Shown: positions 23,880 through 35,721, counted from the stretch's first letter. The stretch is 64,000 bases of DNA from Cenococcum geophilum 1.58 (GCA_001692895.1 KV748252.1:310001-374000), one strand, 5' to 3'. Numbers and translations: made by a program. The notes: generated by a model from the letters alone, not told the origin.

Positions 23880-24006
23880 TAAGCTTAAGCCTCGTTCTCA
23901 CAAGCTACTAGCCTCATAAGCAACTTACCTCACGAGCTACCTCACGAGCTGTCTGCCTTATAAGCTGCCTGCCTTACAAGCTATCCGCTTTACAAGTCTT
24001 TAAGCT
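23880..24006 (+). repeat. short repeats in the Copia 3 leader
   Basis: Irregular tandem copies of about 12-18 bp around ACGAGCT / TAAGCTG / ACAAGCT with CCTGCC-like spacers. Similar units recur in the 3' untranslated part at 28838-28912. They could form structured RNA; function unknown. Confidence 0.55.
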
Positions 24007-24395
24007 ATAGGGCATCCAATACACCCTAAAAAAGGCCCATCGATTGCAATGACTTAAAGGACACTTATTAGTGGTTAACCAACACCAAATCGTGACGGCG
24101 CTGGGGCGCGTCACCTGCTAAACTCTGCCATATTCTGCGGACCCTGACTCATGCCAACTAATTAGGATTTTCCATCCCCGGGATGGAAAATCGCTATTGG
24201 CTCGCTTACTACTAGCGCCTTAGCGACCCCTTTATATTTGCGTTAACTTCTAACGGCCTTCTTCCTAGTGGTTGATTGGATAACGACTACACTAAGACGG
24301 ATAAGCTATAACTATTGGAAAGTCTTTATCCTTAAAGAGGATTATCACCACTTTATCCTTATCTCTTAACCCACATACTAATTGTCTCTTTCACT

Positions 24396-27300
24396 ATATC
24401 AGAAACTCCTACCGACGAGAAACGTCTCGGTATTATCCTTAAAGGCTAAGACAACTACCTCTTATAGTCTACTGAAAAACGCTATAAGCTTTATTTAAGA
24501 GCGCTCTAGAAGTACGTTACCGGCGAAGCAACTGCTCCAGCCGATAACGCCTCTTCGAAAGATAAAGAAAAGTATACTCTTAGGGAATCTTAAGCCTTTT
24601 GGTTGATATACGAATCGGTTGGCCTTGAACTCCAATTATATATTAAAAACCAAACGGCGAAGCATGCCTGGGAAATACTTAAGGGACTATATACAAAAGT
24701 CGGCTGGGTCTCTCACCACCTTAGACTTAAGGCGCTTATTAACACGCATTTAGGCGACTCCCTTAAAGAATATTGCACCAAATATAAAGCTGCTGCTGAA
24801 TAGATAAAGCAACTTTCTAAGGAAATACCTTGCTTAAATCTGACTTGTACTAGGCCTATACAAAACGGGGTAACAGACACTCAGATAACTGGTATCTTTC
24901 TTTATAACTTGGGTGATTACTATCAGAACTTCCGCGATAGCAAAATTACGCCTAGTTGTAAAGAGGACACGCCTCCTGCTCTTAACGATCTTATTACAAA
25001 ACTCCTTAGCCTTAAACTCTACAAGGAAGCTCATCAACCAGTTAACGACGAGCCGTCCGCAATGTCACTAGGCGCTCGGCCACTCCTAAATCAATCTTAC
25101 ACGGCACCTGCCGCTACACCTAATAAAAAATGGTGTGATTTTCATAAGTTACCTAATCACTGGACTCGCAACTGTAGGGCTATAAAGATATCTACTAGCA
25201 AACCCGAGAGTAAGAAAAGGCGCCTTACCTAAAATAAAACTCCTCCACCTAACTAAAGCGACGATTAACTAACCGACTTCTTAAGTAACCACAAAAGGAT
25301 CCTTATGCTTTATAACACAGTAGATTCTCGACCAAATGGATGGTATTTCGATACTAGAGCAACACACCATACTTGCAAGGATCGTAAGCTTTTTAAGAAC
25401 TTTCGAGGATGCAGGATTAAAGTCAACTCCGCCACCGGCATTACCTACGCTACTAGGTACGGCGACGTCGACGTCGTCACATCTCTACTGTGGGGCAATA
25501 ACGTACTTAGACTCCGCAACGTGCTCTATATTCTAGACCTCTTCGTTAACCTTATATCTAGCTCTACCTGCCAAAGAGATAGGATAACCATTAATACCGT
25601 AGACTGCTTTCTACGTACTAGGGACAAAATAAAACTGGCGCACTTCTTTATACAGAGAGGACTTTACCGCCTTAATAAACCAAACGATCTATGCACTACT
25701 CTCTTACTAATAGGCTTAGATTACAACTCTTGGCGGTGGCACGAGAGACTTAGCCACCTAAACTTCGCAGATATGAGACGTCTAGGACTTCCTACCAATC
25801 CATTTAACTGTAAAACCTATGCCGTCTCAAAAAGGCATAAATTATTCGATTACGGCCCTTAACAGCGTGCTATAGCTGCAGGCGAACTGGTTCACATTAA
25901 TGTTATCTATCTTACGCCAGTCGGCATTAAAGGCTTTAAGTACGCTATTACTTTTACCGACGACTATACTAGATGGATGGAAGTCCGTTTCCTTAGGTTA
26001 AAAGAGGCTTACAGCATTTAAGACGTTGTTAAGAACTACATTGCCTGGTTAAAAAAGCAACTCGGCCCTCTTAAAAGGGTTTGATCTAACAACGGCGAAT
26101 TGGATAACTGGCTTATAAAGAACTGGTTTACCTCTCGCGGCATTAAGCTTAAATTCTCTTGCGCTAACTTACCTAAACAGAACGGAGTCACGGAGCGTAA
26201 CTAGCGAACGCTTACTATAAAAGCTCGCTGCCTACGTATCTATGGTCATCTACCACGAAACCTCTGGCCTGAACTTATTTAAATGGCAGCCTATCTACAC
26301 AACCGAAGTCCCTCAGCTCCGCTCTCACATCTCACACCATATGAGAAGCGCTACGGTTTAAAGCCTAGCCTTAACCACCTACGCACTATCGGCTCTACAG
26401 TTTACTGCTATAAGAAACCCGTATAGTCTAATAAGCTAGGACCAAGAGCTAAGAAGTTCACTCTTATTGGTTTTGAAGGGAACTCCATCTACCGAGTATA
26501 GGACTCTTAGTCTTAGTAGGTACATAGAGTCAAGGACATCACTATCTTCGAGACTATTGAAGCTTAAGATATTCCGTTCCAAGGGGAGAACGAGCAGTAG
26601 GGGGAGTACGATACTAATCCGCAGGGGGAGAATTATTAGTTTGCGTCTTATCCTCGTCCTACATTAACATTACTACTTCCTTAAGAACTACACGAAGAAT
26701 CCACGTCACGGGATCTAGAACCCACGACTCGGAATCTAATTTCGGAACCACCTCTACGACGATCCGGCCGTGAAACTTATGCTAGTTAAGCTCTCCAAGA
26801 ATCCATTGAAAGCGAAGCTCTCCTTAATGAAATCCTTTTAAACTACGTCGCTATTAACTCACTTAGCTCTGCCGAGCACGATCACTTTAAGATCTATAAG
26901 GGTCACGCTTGGCAACCTGACCGAATTCTCCTTAATGCGTCGTCTATACACGATCCCCTTAAGCCAGCGACCTTAAGAGAAGCTCTCAGCGGCCTATACG
27001 CGAAACAGTGGCTAGAAGCTATGTAGGATAAACTTAAATCTCTCCTATAAAACAAAACCTGGCGCTCCGTCCAACGCTTATCAGTAAACTCTTTACATAA
27101 AGTCCTTAAAGGCAAATGGGTATTTAAGATTAAGCGTAGGCTAAAAGGGGAAATACTTAGGTATAAAGCACGCTGGGTTGTTAAAGGCTATAAACAGCAG
27201 TACGGTATTGATTACGATTAAACCTTCGCCGCAGTAGTTAAGCCAATGGCCTTCCGTACGCTATTCGCCCTAGCTACTTATTACGATCTTAAAATCGATT

Positions 27301-28637
27301 AAATGGACGTTAAAACGGCATTTCTTAATGGTTAAATTATTGAGGACGTATATGTTGAACACCCTTACGGCTTTGGCAAATCTGAAGAGGTCTGCCGCCT
27401 CCTTAAAGGTCTCTACGGTCTTAAACAGTCACCTCATATATGGTATAAAGTTATTCACGACTTCCTTATAAGCCTTGGCTTCTAGAAGCTTCAAGCCGAC
27501 CACAGCGTTTTTATGACCAAGAACTCCCCTTTTACCTCTGCGAACGGCCTCATCGTATTAGTCTACATAGACGATATCAAGATCATCGGCAGCAGAGCCG
27601 CCGTCGACTCTCTTAAACAGCAACTCTGCAGCAAATTTAAGATGACAGATCTTGGCCCTATTAGCTACTACCTTGGCATGACCGTTACTCGCAATCGTAA
27701 GCTAAAGACCATTACGATTTAATAACGCAGCTACCTTAAGCGCGTGCTCCAGACCTTCCACTACTAGGACAATAAGTACAATAAACCCTTATTAAATCCG
27801 GTGAAGACTCCTATAGATAAGAAAGATTAACATTTTAAACCATTTAACGGCTAGGCCTTAAAGGACGATATTAAGACCTATCAATCGCAGGTCGGTTCCC
27901 TTATGTACGCAATAATCGAGACCTAACCAGATCTTGCTTTCGCAGTTTCACAAGTTAGCCAGTTCAGCCATAATCTGGGACCTTAGCATTTCACTGCAAT
28001 TAAACGGATATTCCAATATATTGCAGGAACTCTAGACTACGGAATAAACTACGGCGGCAACCACCAAGATTTAACGCTCGTTGGCTACTTAGATGCAAGC
28101 TATAGCGATAATATTACAAATCGACGCTCATCCTTCGGATATATCTTCATGCTTAGCGGTGGACCAATTACCTAGAGCTCTAAGCGCCAGACAACTGTCG
28201 CCCTATTAACCACTGAATTTAAGTATATAGGCCTAACACAAGCAGCAAAGGAAGCCTTATGGCTGAAGTTACTGCTTACCAAGTTGCAACAGATTGACCA
28301 ACCTTATGTAGACGTTAAGGTACGGAAAGACAACTCAGCAGCGGACTTAGTCCTTAACGCCACCAAATCTATTACAATTTACGGCGACAACAAGTCTTTA
28401 ATAGCATTGGCTCAGAACCCTGAATTTCACCAGCGTACCAAGCACATTAACATCCAACACCACTTTATACGCGATGAAGTCACTGCTAAACGTATTAAAC
28501 TCACTTTCGTTAACACCAGGGATATGGTAGCTGACGCCCTTACTAAGCCCTTTGGTCCAATTAAGTTCGACCGATTTCTTACCTTAACAGGCCTTCATTC
28601 TGCCAAAGAACAACGCGGAGGAAGCACTTTAGGGTAA
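24396..28637 (+). pseudogene. Copia 3 polyprotein remnant (gag-PR-INT-RT-RH)
   Basis: The presumed start is now ATA at 24396 (ATG changed by RIP). Gag helices are followed by a zinc-knuckle-like KKWCDFHKLPNHWTRNC (about 25127-25177). A protease-like motif, WYFDTRATHHT, is at 25338. The integrase zinc region (WHERLSHLNFADM, 25738) and core (from 25880) precede reverse transcriptase (VYIDDIKIIG, 27561-27590). RNase H ends TKHINIQHHFIRDE and DMVADALTKPFG (28437-28556). Numerous TAA/TAG codons occur where Gln or Trp is expected, so it is dead but complete in order. Confidence 0.88.
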
Positions 28638-28679
28638 CGTTGGAATAAGAATGTGGCAGACGGAGTAGCTCAAGCATCT

Positions 28680-28973
28680 AGCCTTCGCGCCTTACCTACT
28701 GCAATTGGCCTCAGGGCTCTGCAACGGACGAGGAGAATTAGGTTAGGCAAGGGGTAATTCTGAAACTTATATTTACAGCTTCCGATTTCAATAAGTTCTA
28801 CGTTTAAGATAGGCCGATGAACAGCTCAGCTTATACCAGCCTTACGAACTGTCTCACGAGCTGCCTTACGAGATGTCTAACTCACGAGCTACATTACGAG
28901 CTTCCAGCCTCACTAATCGCCTTACCTACTGCGACCAGCTTCTACGCTTTGTAACGGACGAGGGGACTATGTT
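28680..28973 (+). repeat. pair of direct repeats in the Copia 3 3' untranslated region
   Basis: About 66-bp related copies at 28680-28745 and 28906-28973 share CGCCTTACCTACTGC and TAACGGACGAGG-type blocks. ACGAGCT-type short repeats lie between them. Role unknown. Confidence 0.6.
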
Positions 28974-29042
28974 ACAATCATACTAGGTATACAGGGAGTT
29001 TTAATGGGCAATGTGGTAGATGCAATACCGTTTGAGGGGGAG

Positions 29043-29183
29043 TGTTATTTTCACCCGATATTATATCACGTGACTCGGTTGTCGTCAACCTTTTATCTCA
29101 ACCTCCTACTCAGATAGTTCAATCAACCACTTCTTACACTTGATATTCTGCAATCACGCTTGCCTTGACCTGCGCGTTCAACA
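29043..29183 (+). repeat. Copia 3 LTR (3' LTR)
   Basis: 141 bp. It retains the ancestral C/G at every position where the 5' LTR has T/A, so it is the less mutated copy. Confidence 0.93.
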
Positions 29184-29188
29184 TTAAA

Positions 29189-32100
29189 TAAGCTTATCAA
29201 GAAACCCTGTGAGCTCCGACGTGTTAGAGTATCGTCAGTAAAGCTGGCATCAGAAGCAGCCTTTAGAACCTGGTTTATCTCATACGGCGTAACCGTAGAG
29301 AACTCAAGGGCGAGGTATCTGGTATCATAGAGATAGGTGAGCAATCTGTTGATCTCCGCAAGATAAGCTGGTGACGGATTTTGCAAGAACTCAGCCAGCC
29401 TGCTGACTGAAAAAGCGACGTCCGGTCGTGTAGTAGATGCAGGATATATTGCAGAACCTACACGGCGTTGATATCCTTTCATCTGATTCGGCGTAGCTTC
29501 TCCCTCGTACGGTGTCAATTCCTGGCCCGATAGTGGCGTAGCTGACGGCTTTAGATATTCTAGATGGTATATTAAGACTAGCTTCTCGAGATACTGATCT
29601 AGACAGAGCCAGAGCTTTCCCTTTTGTCGATCTCGCACGACTCGAGTATTTAGGAATGACGTAAATTGAGGTATTTGGCGTATCTCGAATCGATCTTGTA
29701 GCTGCTTTAGGATGTCCTCCATCTGCTGATGATAGCTCGGGTGTCCTATAATTAGGATGTCATCGACGTAGAAGAATACAAAGATAGGTTTAGTAGGGTG
29801 TACGTAGAGACATGGCTTATTCGGTACAGCTTTTAAACCCATGCTCCGCAAAGCAGCAGATATTTCTAAGAACCACAATTTAGGAGATTTCCGTAGTCCG
29901 TACATTGCCTTTCTTAGACGGAGAGAGAATCCAGGTGGTAGGTCTATACCCTTAGGGGGAATAAGGTAGACCTTATCGTTAACTAAGGCGTTGACAAAGG
30001 CGTTTACGGCGTCAATCTGTATGACATCGAGGTTGAAGCCAGCGATGAGAGCGCAAAGTAGACGGAAGGTTCGATAGGCTGCCGTTATAGCTTTGACCTC
30101 CTCTTATGAGACTGCTTAAAGGTCTCCGCGGACAACTAGACGAGCCTTAAATCTTGTGATGAAGCCGTCCGAATCTTCCTTGTACGTAAAGACCCACATA
30201 GTAGGAAGTCAATGGACCTTCTTAATTAGTCGTACCTCGTCCCAGGTCTGCTTTCCTGTTAAGGCCCTTATCTCGGTATAAGCAGCTGCTTTGAACTCTG
30301 TAGCGTACTTATGATTGAGCATCTCTTTCCATAACTTTGGTGGCGGTGGAAAGTCGTCTCAATGTCCGTACGTCTTCGTAGCAGCAGTATAGAAAGCGTA
30401 AGCCAATGGTGTCGTATCTAGATTGATGATATTACCGTCATTAATTTAAACCGCAAAGGCTCGTCGTCGTAGATCCTAATTTGGCATATCTTTCTTCTTT
30501 GCCGTAGACCGCTTTTCACGGCCAGAACGTCTCTTACCCCCTGACGATAAGCCTGCTGTCGTCTGAGGTTTGGAATGAGGTGTAGGATCTACGAACGGTA
30601 GTTCGGTGTCTTCAGGAGATGACCGAGTGGTAGATGATGTCTGTGGCGTAGATGCCGCAGTAGATAGTAATTGCTGAGGCGCCAAAGACGCTGATAGTAT
30701 AGATAGTTCTAGAGTCAGCTCTGGGGTAGGAGTTAGCTCCGGGGTAGGTAGCTGACGGAGTTCTTCTGTTAAGATCTGAATGCTTTTTGACGTAGGAGTA
30801 ACGTTGATATTTGCTAAACGCGGCAGCCCTACATCTAGTTCTTTGTTAAAGTTCTCCATCCAGTCCTTGCTGCCATCTTAAAGATTATCCAGCAGGTCCT
30901 AGACTTGCTAAAAACGGTCCCTTTAAGCCTGCGAGATAATGAGGTGTTCTTATATTTCGGGAGATTGATATCTCTTTAACTCATCAATTCGTACATCACG
31001 AGATCGGATGATGCGGTTAGTGGTTAGTATCCATATCCTATAGATATTTGACGCTTCTATACCGACGAGATAACCTATTTGGGCTTGTGGCTTAAACTTT
31101 GCCTTCCTAGGAATGCCGTGTTTAATAAGCACGTAGGTCAAAGATCCGGCTACACGAAGCCCTGCTAGCTATGGCTTCCGTCTATAAAGCATCTCAAATG
31201 GGGTCTTCCAGTCGATGGACTTAATGGGAGTTCGATTAAGTAGGAACACTGCAAGGAGCACGAACTCGGGCCATAGATCCACGGGTAACTTTGCTTCAAT
31301 AACAGCAGTCCTTGCTCGTTCGGAAATGGCTCTCCCTGACCTCTCTACAGGTCTATTTTAAGCTGGGGTATATGGCGTCGATTGTTTAATAACACCTCCG
31401 TCAAGCTGGATAAGGTTCTTTACCCTGGCGCCTATACCTTACTCCTTGTCCATATGCCAAATACGGATACCTTGAGCATCAAATTTCTTTGTAAATGCTA
31501 TCATCAATTCAAAGAGTGGGAGCAGTGTCTCTTACTCGTGGTTCTTAATAGGAAAAGCATAATAGTACTTCGTATAGTCACACCAAAAGTGAGCTACACA
31601 CGTGTCTCCATTGAACCTATCTTCTTCTATAATGACATCAAAGTGTACACGTTCGAAAGGGTAGGTCCCTTTTGCTGATGTTCTGCAAGATGTCTATTGG
31701 GTCATCTTTCCAAGAACACACGGTTCACAAAGTGGTACACCGTACGGAGTTCTTCCTCTGTCCGTCTTAACCACTTTAACCCCGTCTACCGCAGTTGGCA
31801 GATAATCCACTAATTCCATATCACAGTGTAGTAAGCGTTGATGCCATACTTTGTCATATGCTGAGGTCTCGAAGAATCTGGTGGAGGTAGCGTAGGCAGT
31901 AGGAGTAGGTGGTAAGGTAGCAATAGCATCAATGAGGTAGAGACCTCCGTATTCCGTAAGGTTACCGAACAGGCTTCCGTCATCTTTATAGCGCAGATGG
32001 TTTGTAAATTGGTTAATAATTACTCCAACCCTGCGGAGCTTTGCTGTGGATATCAGATTGGTGTGAAAATAGAAAGCGTACGCTACGTTCCGCAATATCA

Positions 32101-32970
32101 GATACCAAGTTAGGCGTTATTTTCCCACCTTAATTGCCAAGTTAATATTACCGTATCCATGGATTTCTGCCCCAGAATCTCTAGCTGTTGCTGTAGACAT
32201 GCATGGCTTGAGGTCTTAGAAGTATCTGATATTGTTGCAGAAGTGAGTGTCTGCCATAGTGTCGTACCCCCAGGCATTGATCAACGACAGATCCGGATGT
32301 TCTTGCGATAATGACGATAAGTAGGATGTTGTTACAGCCGCCGCTATAGCTTGAGGTCGGTCCAGATCCTCAATCTTTTCGGCAGTAGACGAAGCTGACG
32401 GAGACGTCCTTGACCTAGGACCTTCCTTCTCAATCTGCTTAAGTCTCCTGTCGTAATACTGCTTATTTGTCGGGACCTTAAGCCATTCCTGACACCTCCG
32501 TAGACACTCGTCATTTGGTACAAAGTTCGAACCTTAAAGAGACTAAAACAGTTGCTTGCAGTTCTTTAACTTATGGGGTAAACCATAAGCAGAACACTTT
32601 ATCTCAGGCGATTAAGAAGGTGCTAGGGTGGTAGACGTCGTAAGATCTGCAGACGGCTGCCCTAAGAGTGTAGCATGGGCGTTACGTCCCGTATTTAGAT
32701 GCTTATAGAGGAGGTTAAATTCCTCAATCATCGTCGCCATTTTGAGCTTCTCTAACCTCTTTACTACCTTCTGAATAAAGGCATAATACAGAGCTGGACA
32801 GATCTCCTCACAATCCTGGACAAAGGCTCGTACAACGCTGCTTTCCGTTGCCTCTATCAACCCTTCCTCTAGCTCTTCGCCGTTCTGTATAATGGTGATA
32901 TAAAGCTGAAGCCATAATTCTAGAGTCTGACGTTTAGGCCCTTGTTTCCGTTTCTTAAGATCGTCTAATA
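29189..32970 (-). pseudogene. Copia 2 polyprotein remnant: gag end, protease, integrase, RT, RNase H start
   Basis: On the minus strand from right to left: gag helices (32612-32974), the protease end and integrase zinc region at 31694-32095 (WHQRLLH, then CEPC), the integrase C-terminal part (30950-31141, IGYLVGIEASNIYRIW) and a Pro/Ser/Thr-rich linker (30476-30859). A well-preserved reverse transcriptase lies at 29189-29905 (MYGLRKSPKLW, FFYVDDILIIG intact). The RNase H start (AASDASFTDD) ends at the element 3 insertion. The reverse transcriptase core here is among the least mutated of the island. Confidence 0.85.
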
Positions 32971-33527
32971 CCATTTACTGCAACGTAGCTTGTGATGGCT
33001 TTGCTACCTTCCTTAGCTGTCTTAGAATTGAATATGGTGTGGTGAGGTTTTTGAGATACCCCGAGAAGTTAGTGCCTATAGTGGCATATAACAGTGCTGC
33101 AAAGGTATAGAGCTTCTCTTCCCGTTTTATGTAGTCCTGTCATTAAAGCTTGTAGAGCTTAAAGAGCATTCTCTATGTCTCTAGAGATTGCTGAGTTTGT
33201 TATCCTTAACTCGATGACCTAGGTGTAGCTGTTCCAGTAGATGGAGTTGCTGCTAGAGCTGCAGGAGCCGCTGCTGGTGCTGTAGGAGCTGCAGGATCCG
33301 CTGCTGGTGCTACAGGATCTGCAGGTGCTGCTATAGGTGCTATAGGAGCTGCTGCTATTGAAGGTATGGCTGGCTCATTGTTTTCTTTAATTTCGTTCTC
33401 CGTCTTATCTGGGTCGATATAGTCCCAGATCTTCGCAAAACTTACTTCTCGGCGGATAAATTGAAACCATATAGGCCAGTCTTTCTAGGTCAGCAAAAGA
33501 GGGTTTGTAGAGTCCTTGGTTGCCATA
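32971..33527 (-). pseudogene. Copia 2 gag N-terminal part
   Basis: It begins at a preserved ATG (minus strand, 33527; MATKDSTNPLLL) and contains a low-complexity Ala/Pro-rich segment encoded by the tandem repeat at 33236-33352. Stops interrupt it before the better-preserved gag segment at 32612-32974. Confidence 0.65.
33236..33352 (-). repeat. GCTGCAGGA-type minisatellite inside Copia 2 gag
   Basis: Imperfect units built on GCTGCTGGTGCT / GGAGCTGCAGGA (plus strand), period mostly 12-15 bases, encode an Ala/Pro-rich tract on the minus strand. Confidence 0.65.
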
Positions 33528-33675
33528 TTAGCTTTTGTTTTAAAGTTGCGTAAAGAGACGCGCTTACGCGTAAAGCACGCGATATTTCGTGACGAACTAT
33601 GCTTAAAGAGGCTTAGTGGTAGTCGTCTGGCCACTGAGATTTCCCTGGTGCTCAGAAGGTTACCGGGCTCATAAC

Positions 33676-33920
33676 TTTCAGCCAGGCAGGTATCAAGACA
33701 AATAACATTAGCTAGCTAATAGGTAGAGACACAGAATTGTACGAGTGATCTGTTTTATTTAAGGTGGCTCTAAGAGCCCTAATATATATAAGAGAATTGA
33801 CCCCCTACAGGGGTCCCTAGAGGGTGGTGTAACAAGACGATATTAGGCTAATACTGATTTCTGACAGCCGTTGTTACAGGTTAATATTACCCATAGGTAA
33901 AGCTACCTCCGTGGCCAATA
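33676..33920 (-). repeat. Copia 2 LTR (5' LTR)
   Basis: 245-bp partner of 22828-23072, followed on the right by the duplication GGTTT. Confidence 0.88.
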
Positions 33921-33925
33921 GGTTT

Positions 33926-34876
33926 AAACCACAATAGGCAAGGAATCAACTCTACGATATACCAGCACTTATTAAAGTAGTAACATTTTCCGCATAGGCA
34001 CTCTAGCGGCGGTCGCCTCTCCTTCTTCTACTCATCTGCTAACGGTTGAGGCTTTAATTCAGGCTTCAAATTCAGTAAGTCGTCTTTAAAGGTGACTCCG
34101 AATAATCCTCCTTATGGGGTTTTGCCCTTCTAGGCGAGGTCCGTACAACGGTGGTTTTGGTATATTTTGACCAGTTTGAAGAAGGTAGAAAGCGTCTTCT
34201 TCTCCCACTTACGCTTATCAAGCTCGTTCTTCCAATATTCTAACCAGCTTAGTATAATTAATTTGACTACGTACGTAAAGTCTTTCACCAAACGATTACC
34301 ATCTACCTCAGGTAGAGCTTGCTCCTTACACTTAGTATACACCTTCTCCCACTCTTATAACCAGATCTCAAAGTTCTGGTTCCAAGGCGCCTTCTTAAGC
34401 CTTACATATTAAGTGGCTATTTAAAGCTTTCGGGCATGGTCAGTCGGAGCAATTCTCTTCTTAAGAGATACCAAGACGTTATAGGTAGTGGTACATTTAA
34501 ACGTGTAAATAAGGTAGGTACATAAGATGGAGCTTAGGATGTGGCTGCGCAACGTATCAAGAGCTAACAACTGTTTTCTATATAGCTTCATATTGTCCCT
34601 ATAGTCGGCTTTAAGCGTACAGAGCTCCTCCTTCTCCTCCTCATCTAGGTCCGCGAGCTTCGTCTTCCCCTAGCTATTAGCATCCTTAGGTAAGGCACGA
34701 ACAAGTTCTTTAAGCTATGGCAGATCGGTCTCAGGTGTTAATGGGTCGACATACTTCTAGAGACGATTGTTATTCGCTTTTGACTTAATAACCTCAATCC
34801 ATTCATCCCAATCGTTTAGGCTTGCAAGGATAACGGATGATATAATAACGGGAGGGGTTTCTTGTTGAGAAGTCAT
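33926..34876 (-). pseudogene. Copia 1 gag remnant
   Basis: It begins at a preserved ATG (minus strand, 34876; MTSQQETPPVIISSVI), then NDWDEWIEVIKSKANNN and KYVDPLTPETDLP, as in Copia gag proteins. A longer open part at 34130-34342 follows, then a Cys-rich stretch (CLCGKCYYFNKC) close to the insertion of element 2. Trp and Gln codons have become stops. Confidence 0.75.
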
Positions 34877-34973
34877 TATAGGTAGTTGTTTACGATTAAA
34901 ATGATAATTAAAATCAATAGGAATAAAGGCTTTGGAATCAAAGATAATACAATAAACGGCCCAGGCTTATAAC

Positions 34974-35235
34974 TGTTAAACGGACGATTAGGAATAAGAA
35001 CTCTATTTTATTAAAGAGGGCTCTAGAAGCTCTCTTATATACATCAGGTAGGTCCTAAATACAATAACAACGACGTCGTCATATAGTAGGTCATAGTTAA
35101 GAGAAACAGGTAATGAGACGTTCAATAAGACATACAAGCTCAAGATACAAGACAACTGAGATATAGTTCGTATAGACGATCTAGGTCGTCAGACAGTATT
35201 ACGATAGTAGTAAGGAACTTCGATTCAGGTCAACA
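34974..35235 (-). repeat. Copia 1 LTR (5' LTR)
   Basis: 262-bp partner of 18783-19044, followed by the duplication TAAGG. Confidence 0.9.
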
Positions 35236-35312
35236 TAAGGAGTAGTCCGCGTGGGCTTAATAGGGATCCGAATCGGACGTTAAGCAATGAATTATTATTA
35301 TTATTATTATTA
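35236..35312 (+). mobile_element. LINE 3' tail, continuation of the 13.3-18.8 kb LINE
   Basis: Directly beyond the TAAGG duplication, the sequence runs GGAGTAGTCCGCG... to CGTTAAGCAATGAA and a (TTA)n tract, a typical simple-repeat tail of Tad1-like LINEs. The inverted copy at 35722-35805 supports this as a LINE terminus. Confidence 0.75.
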
Positions 35313-35611
35313 GCTATACTTTAAGACCTTACTAAAGTAAATCTAAATATAAGTTTTAATATTATATTAGTAAGTAAATATACTAGAAATATATTTATTA
35401 TTATTAATGCTTTATACCAGGTGGCCGATTTATAATTATTATAGCTACTTCCACTTTTAAGGGATACTTTATAGAAAATAAAATAGGTTATATATGAGGT
35501 GAGGATGTAGATAGGGAGTCCAATGATAGAACAATAGGGTATATTGCACAGTAGACGAATCCTTAAGGGAGAAGGAGGAGTCTGAGGTACGAGGTAAGGG
35601 GTTTCCCTAGG

Positions 35612-35632
35612 GGCACGTGCTCTGCACGTGCC
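35612..35632. repeat. perfect 9-bp inverted repeat
   Basis: GGCACGTGC, a 3-base loop TCT, then GCACGTGCC, with two CACGTG cores. It lies between two oppositely oriented LINE tails in AT-rich DNA. Confidence 0.7.
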
Positions 35633-35721
35633 TTATAGGTGAGTCATATGTGAGTCGCCTGTGCCTCGCAGCTATATAACTATATACTTAGGTTTTCACC
35701 TGATATTATAGATATATTATT

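Larger units (their letters stand above)
23574..29183 (+). mobile_element. Copia LTR retrotransposon 3 (plus strand), youngest insertion of the nest
   Basis: Two 141-bp LTRs (23574-23714 and 29043-29183, starting TGTTATTTT and ending TTCAACA or its RIP-mutated form TTTAATA) are flanked by the perfect duplication TTAAA (23569-23573 and 29184-29188). The primer site GGTTATGAGCCCAGTC directly follows the 5' LTR, and the polypurine tract GAGGGGGAG directly precedes the 3' LTR. Length is 5610 bp. It splits the RNase H region of element 2. Confidence 0.93.
22828..33920 (-). mobile_element. Copia LTR retrotransposon 2 (minus strand), inside element 1 and split by element 3
   Basis: Two 245-bp LTRs (22828-23072 and 33676-33920) are flanked by the 5-bp duplication GGTTT (22823-22827 and 33921-33925). 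The polypurine tract is next to the left LTR (minus-strand GAGGGGGTG) and a primer site is next to the right LTR (minus-strand GTTATGAGCCCGG). Net length is about 5.5 kb. It sits in the gag-protease part of element 1. The minus-strand end TGAAA is not the canonical CA, so the outer edge could shift by 1-3 bases. Confidence 0.88.
18783..35235 (-). mobile_element. Copia LTR retrotransposon 1 (minus strand), split by element 2
   Basis: Two 262-bp LTRs (18783-19044 and 34974-35235), starting TGTTAAACGG and ending GGTCAACA on the plus strand, are bounded by the perfect 5-bp duplication TAAGG (18778-18782 and 35236-35240). The polypurine tract (minus-strand GGGGGTG) lies next to the left LTR. A tRNA-iMet-like primer site lies next to the right LTR (about 34958-34973). 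Without the nested elements it measures about 5.4 kb, full length for Copia. Gene order gag-PR-INT-RT-RH is readable on the minus strand. Confidence 0.9.

Noticed and set aside
23880-24006. Possible CRISPR-like array
   Set aside because: Eukaryotic retrotransposon leader with irregular unit and spacer lengths; not a CRISPR array.
29123-29188. Apparent C-terminus of the Copia 2 RT/RNase H frame
   Set aside because: The last about 22 codons read into the LTR of Copia 3 on the opposite strand; the true continuation is at 23382-23573.
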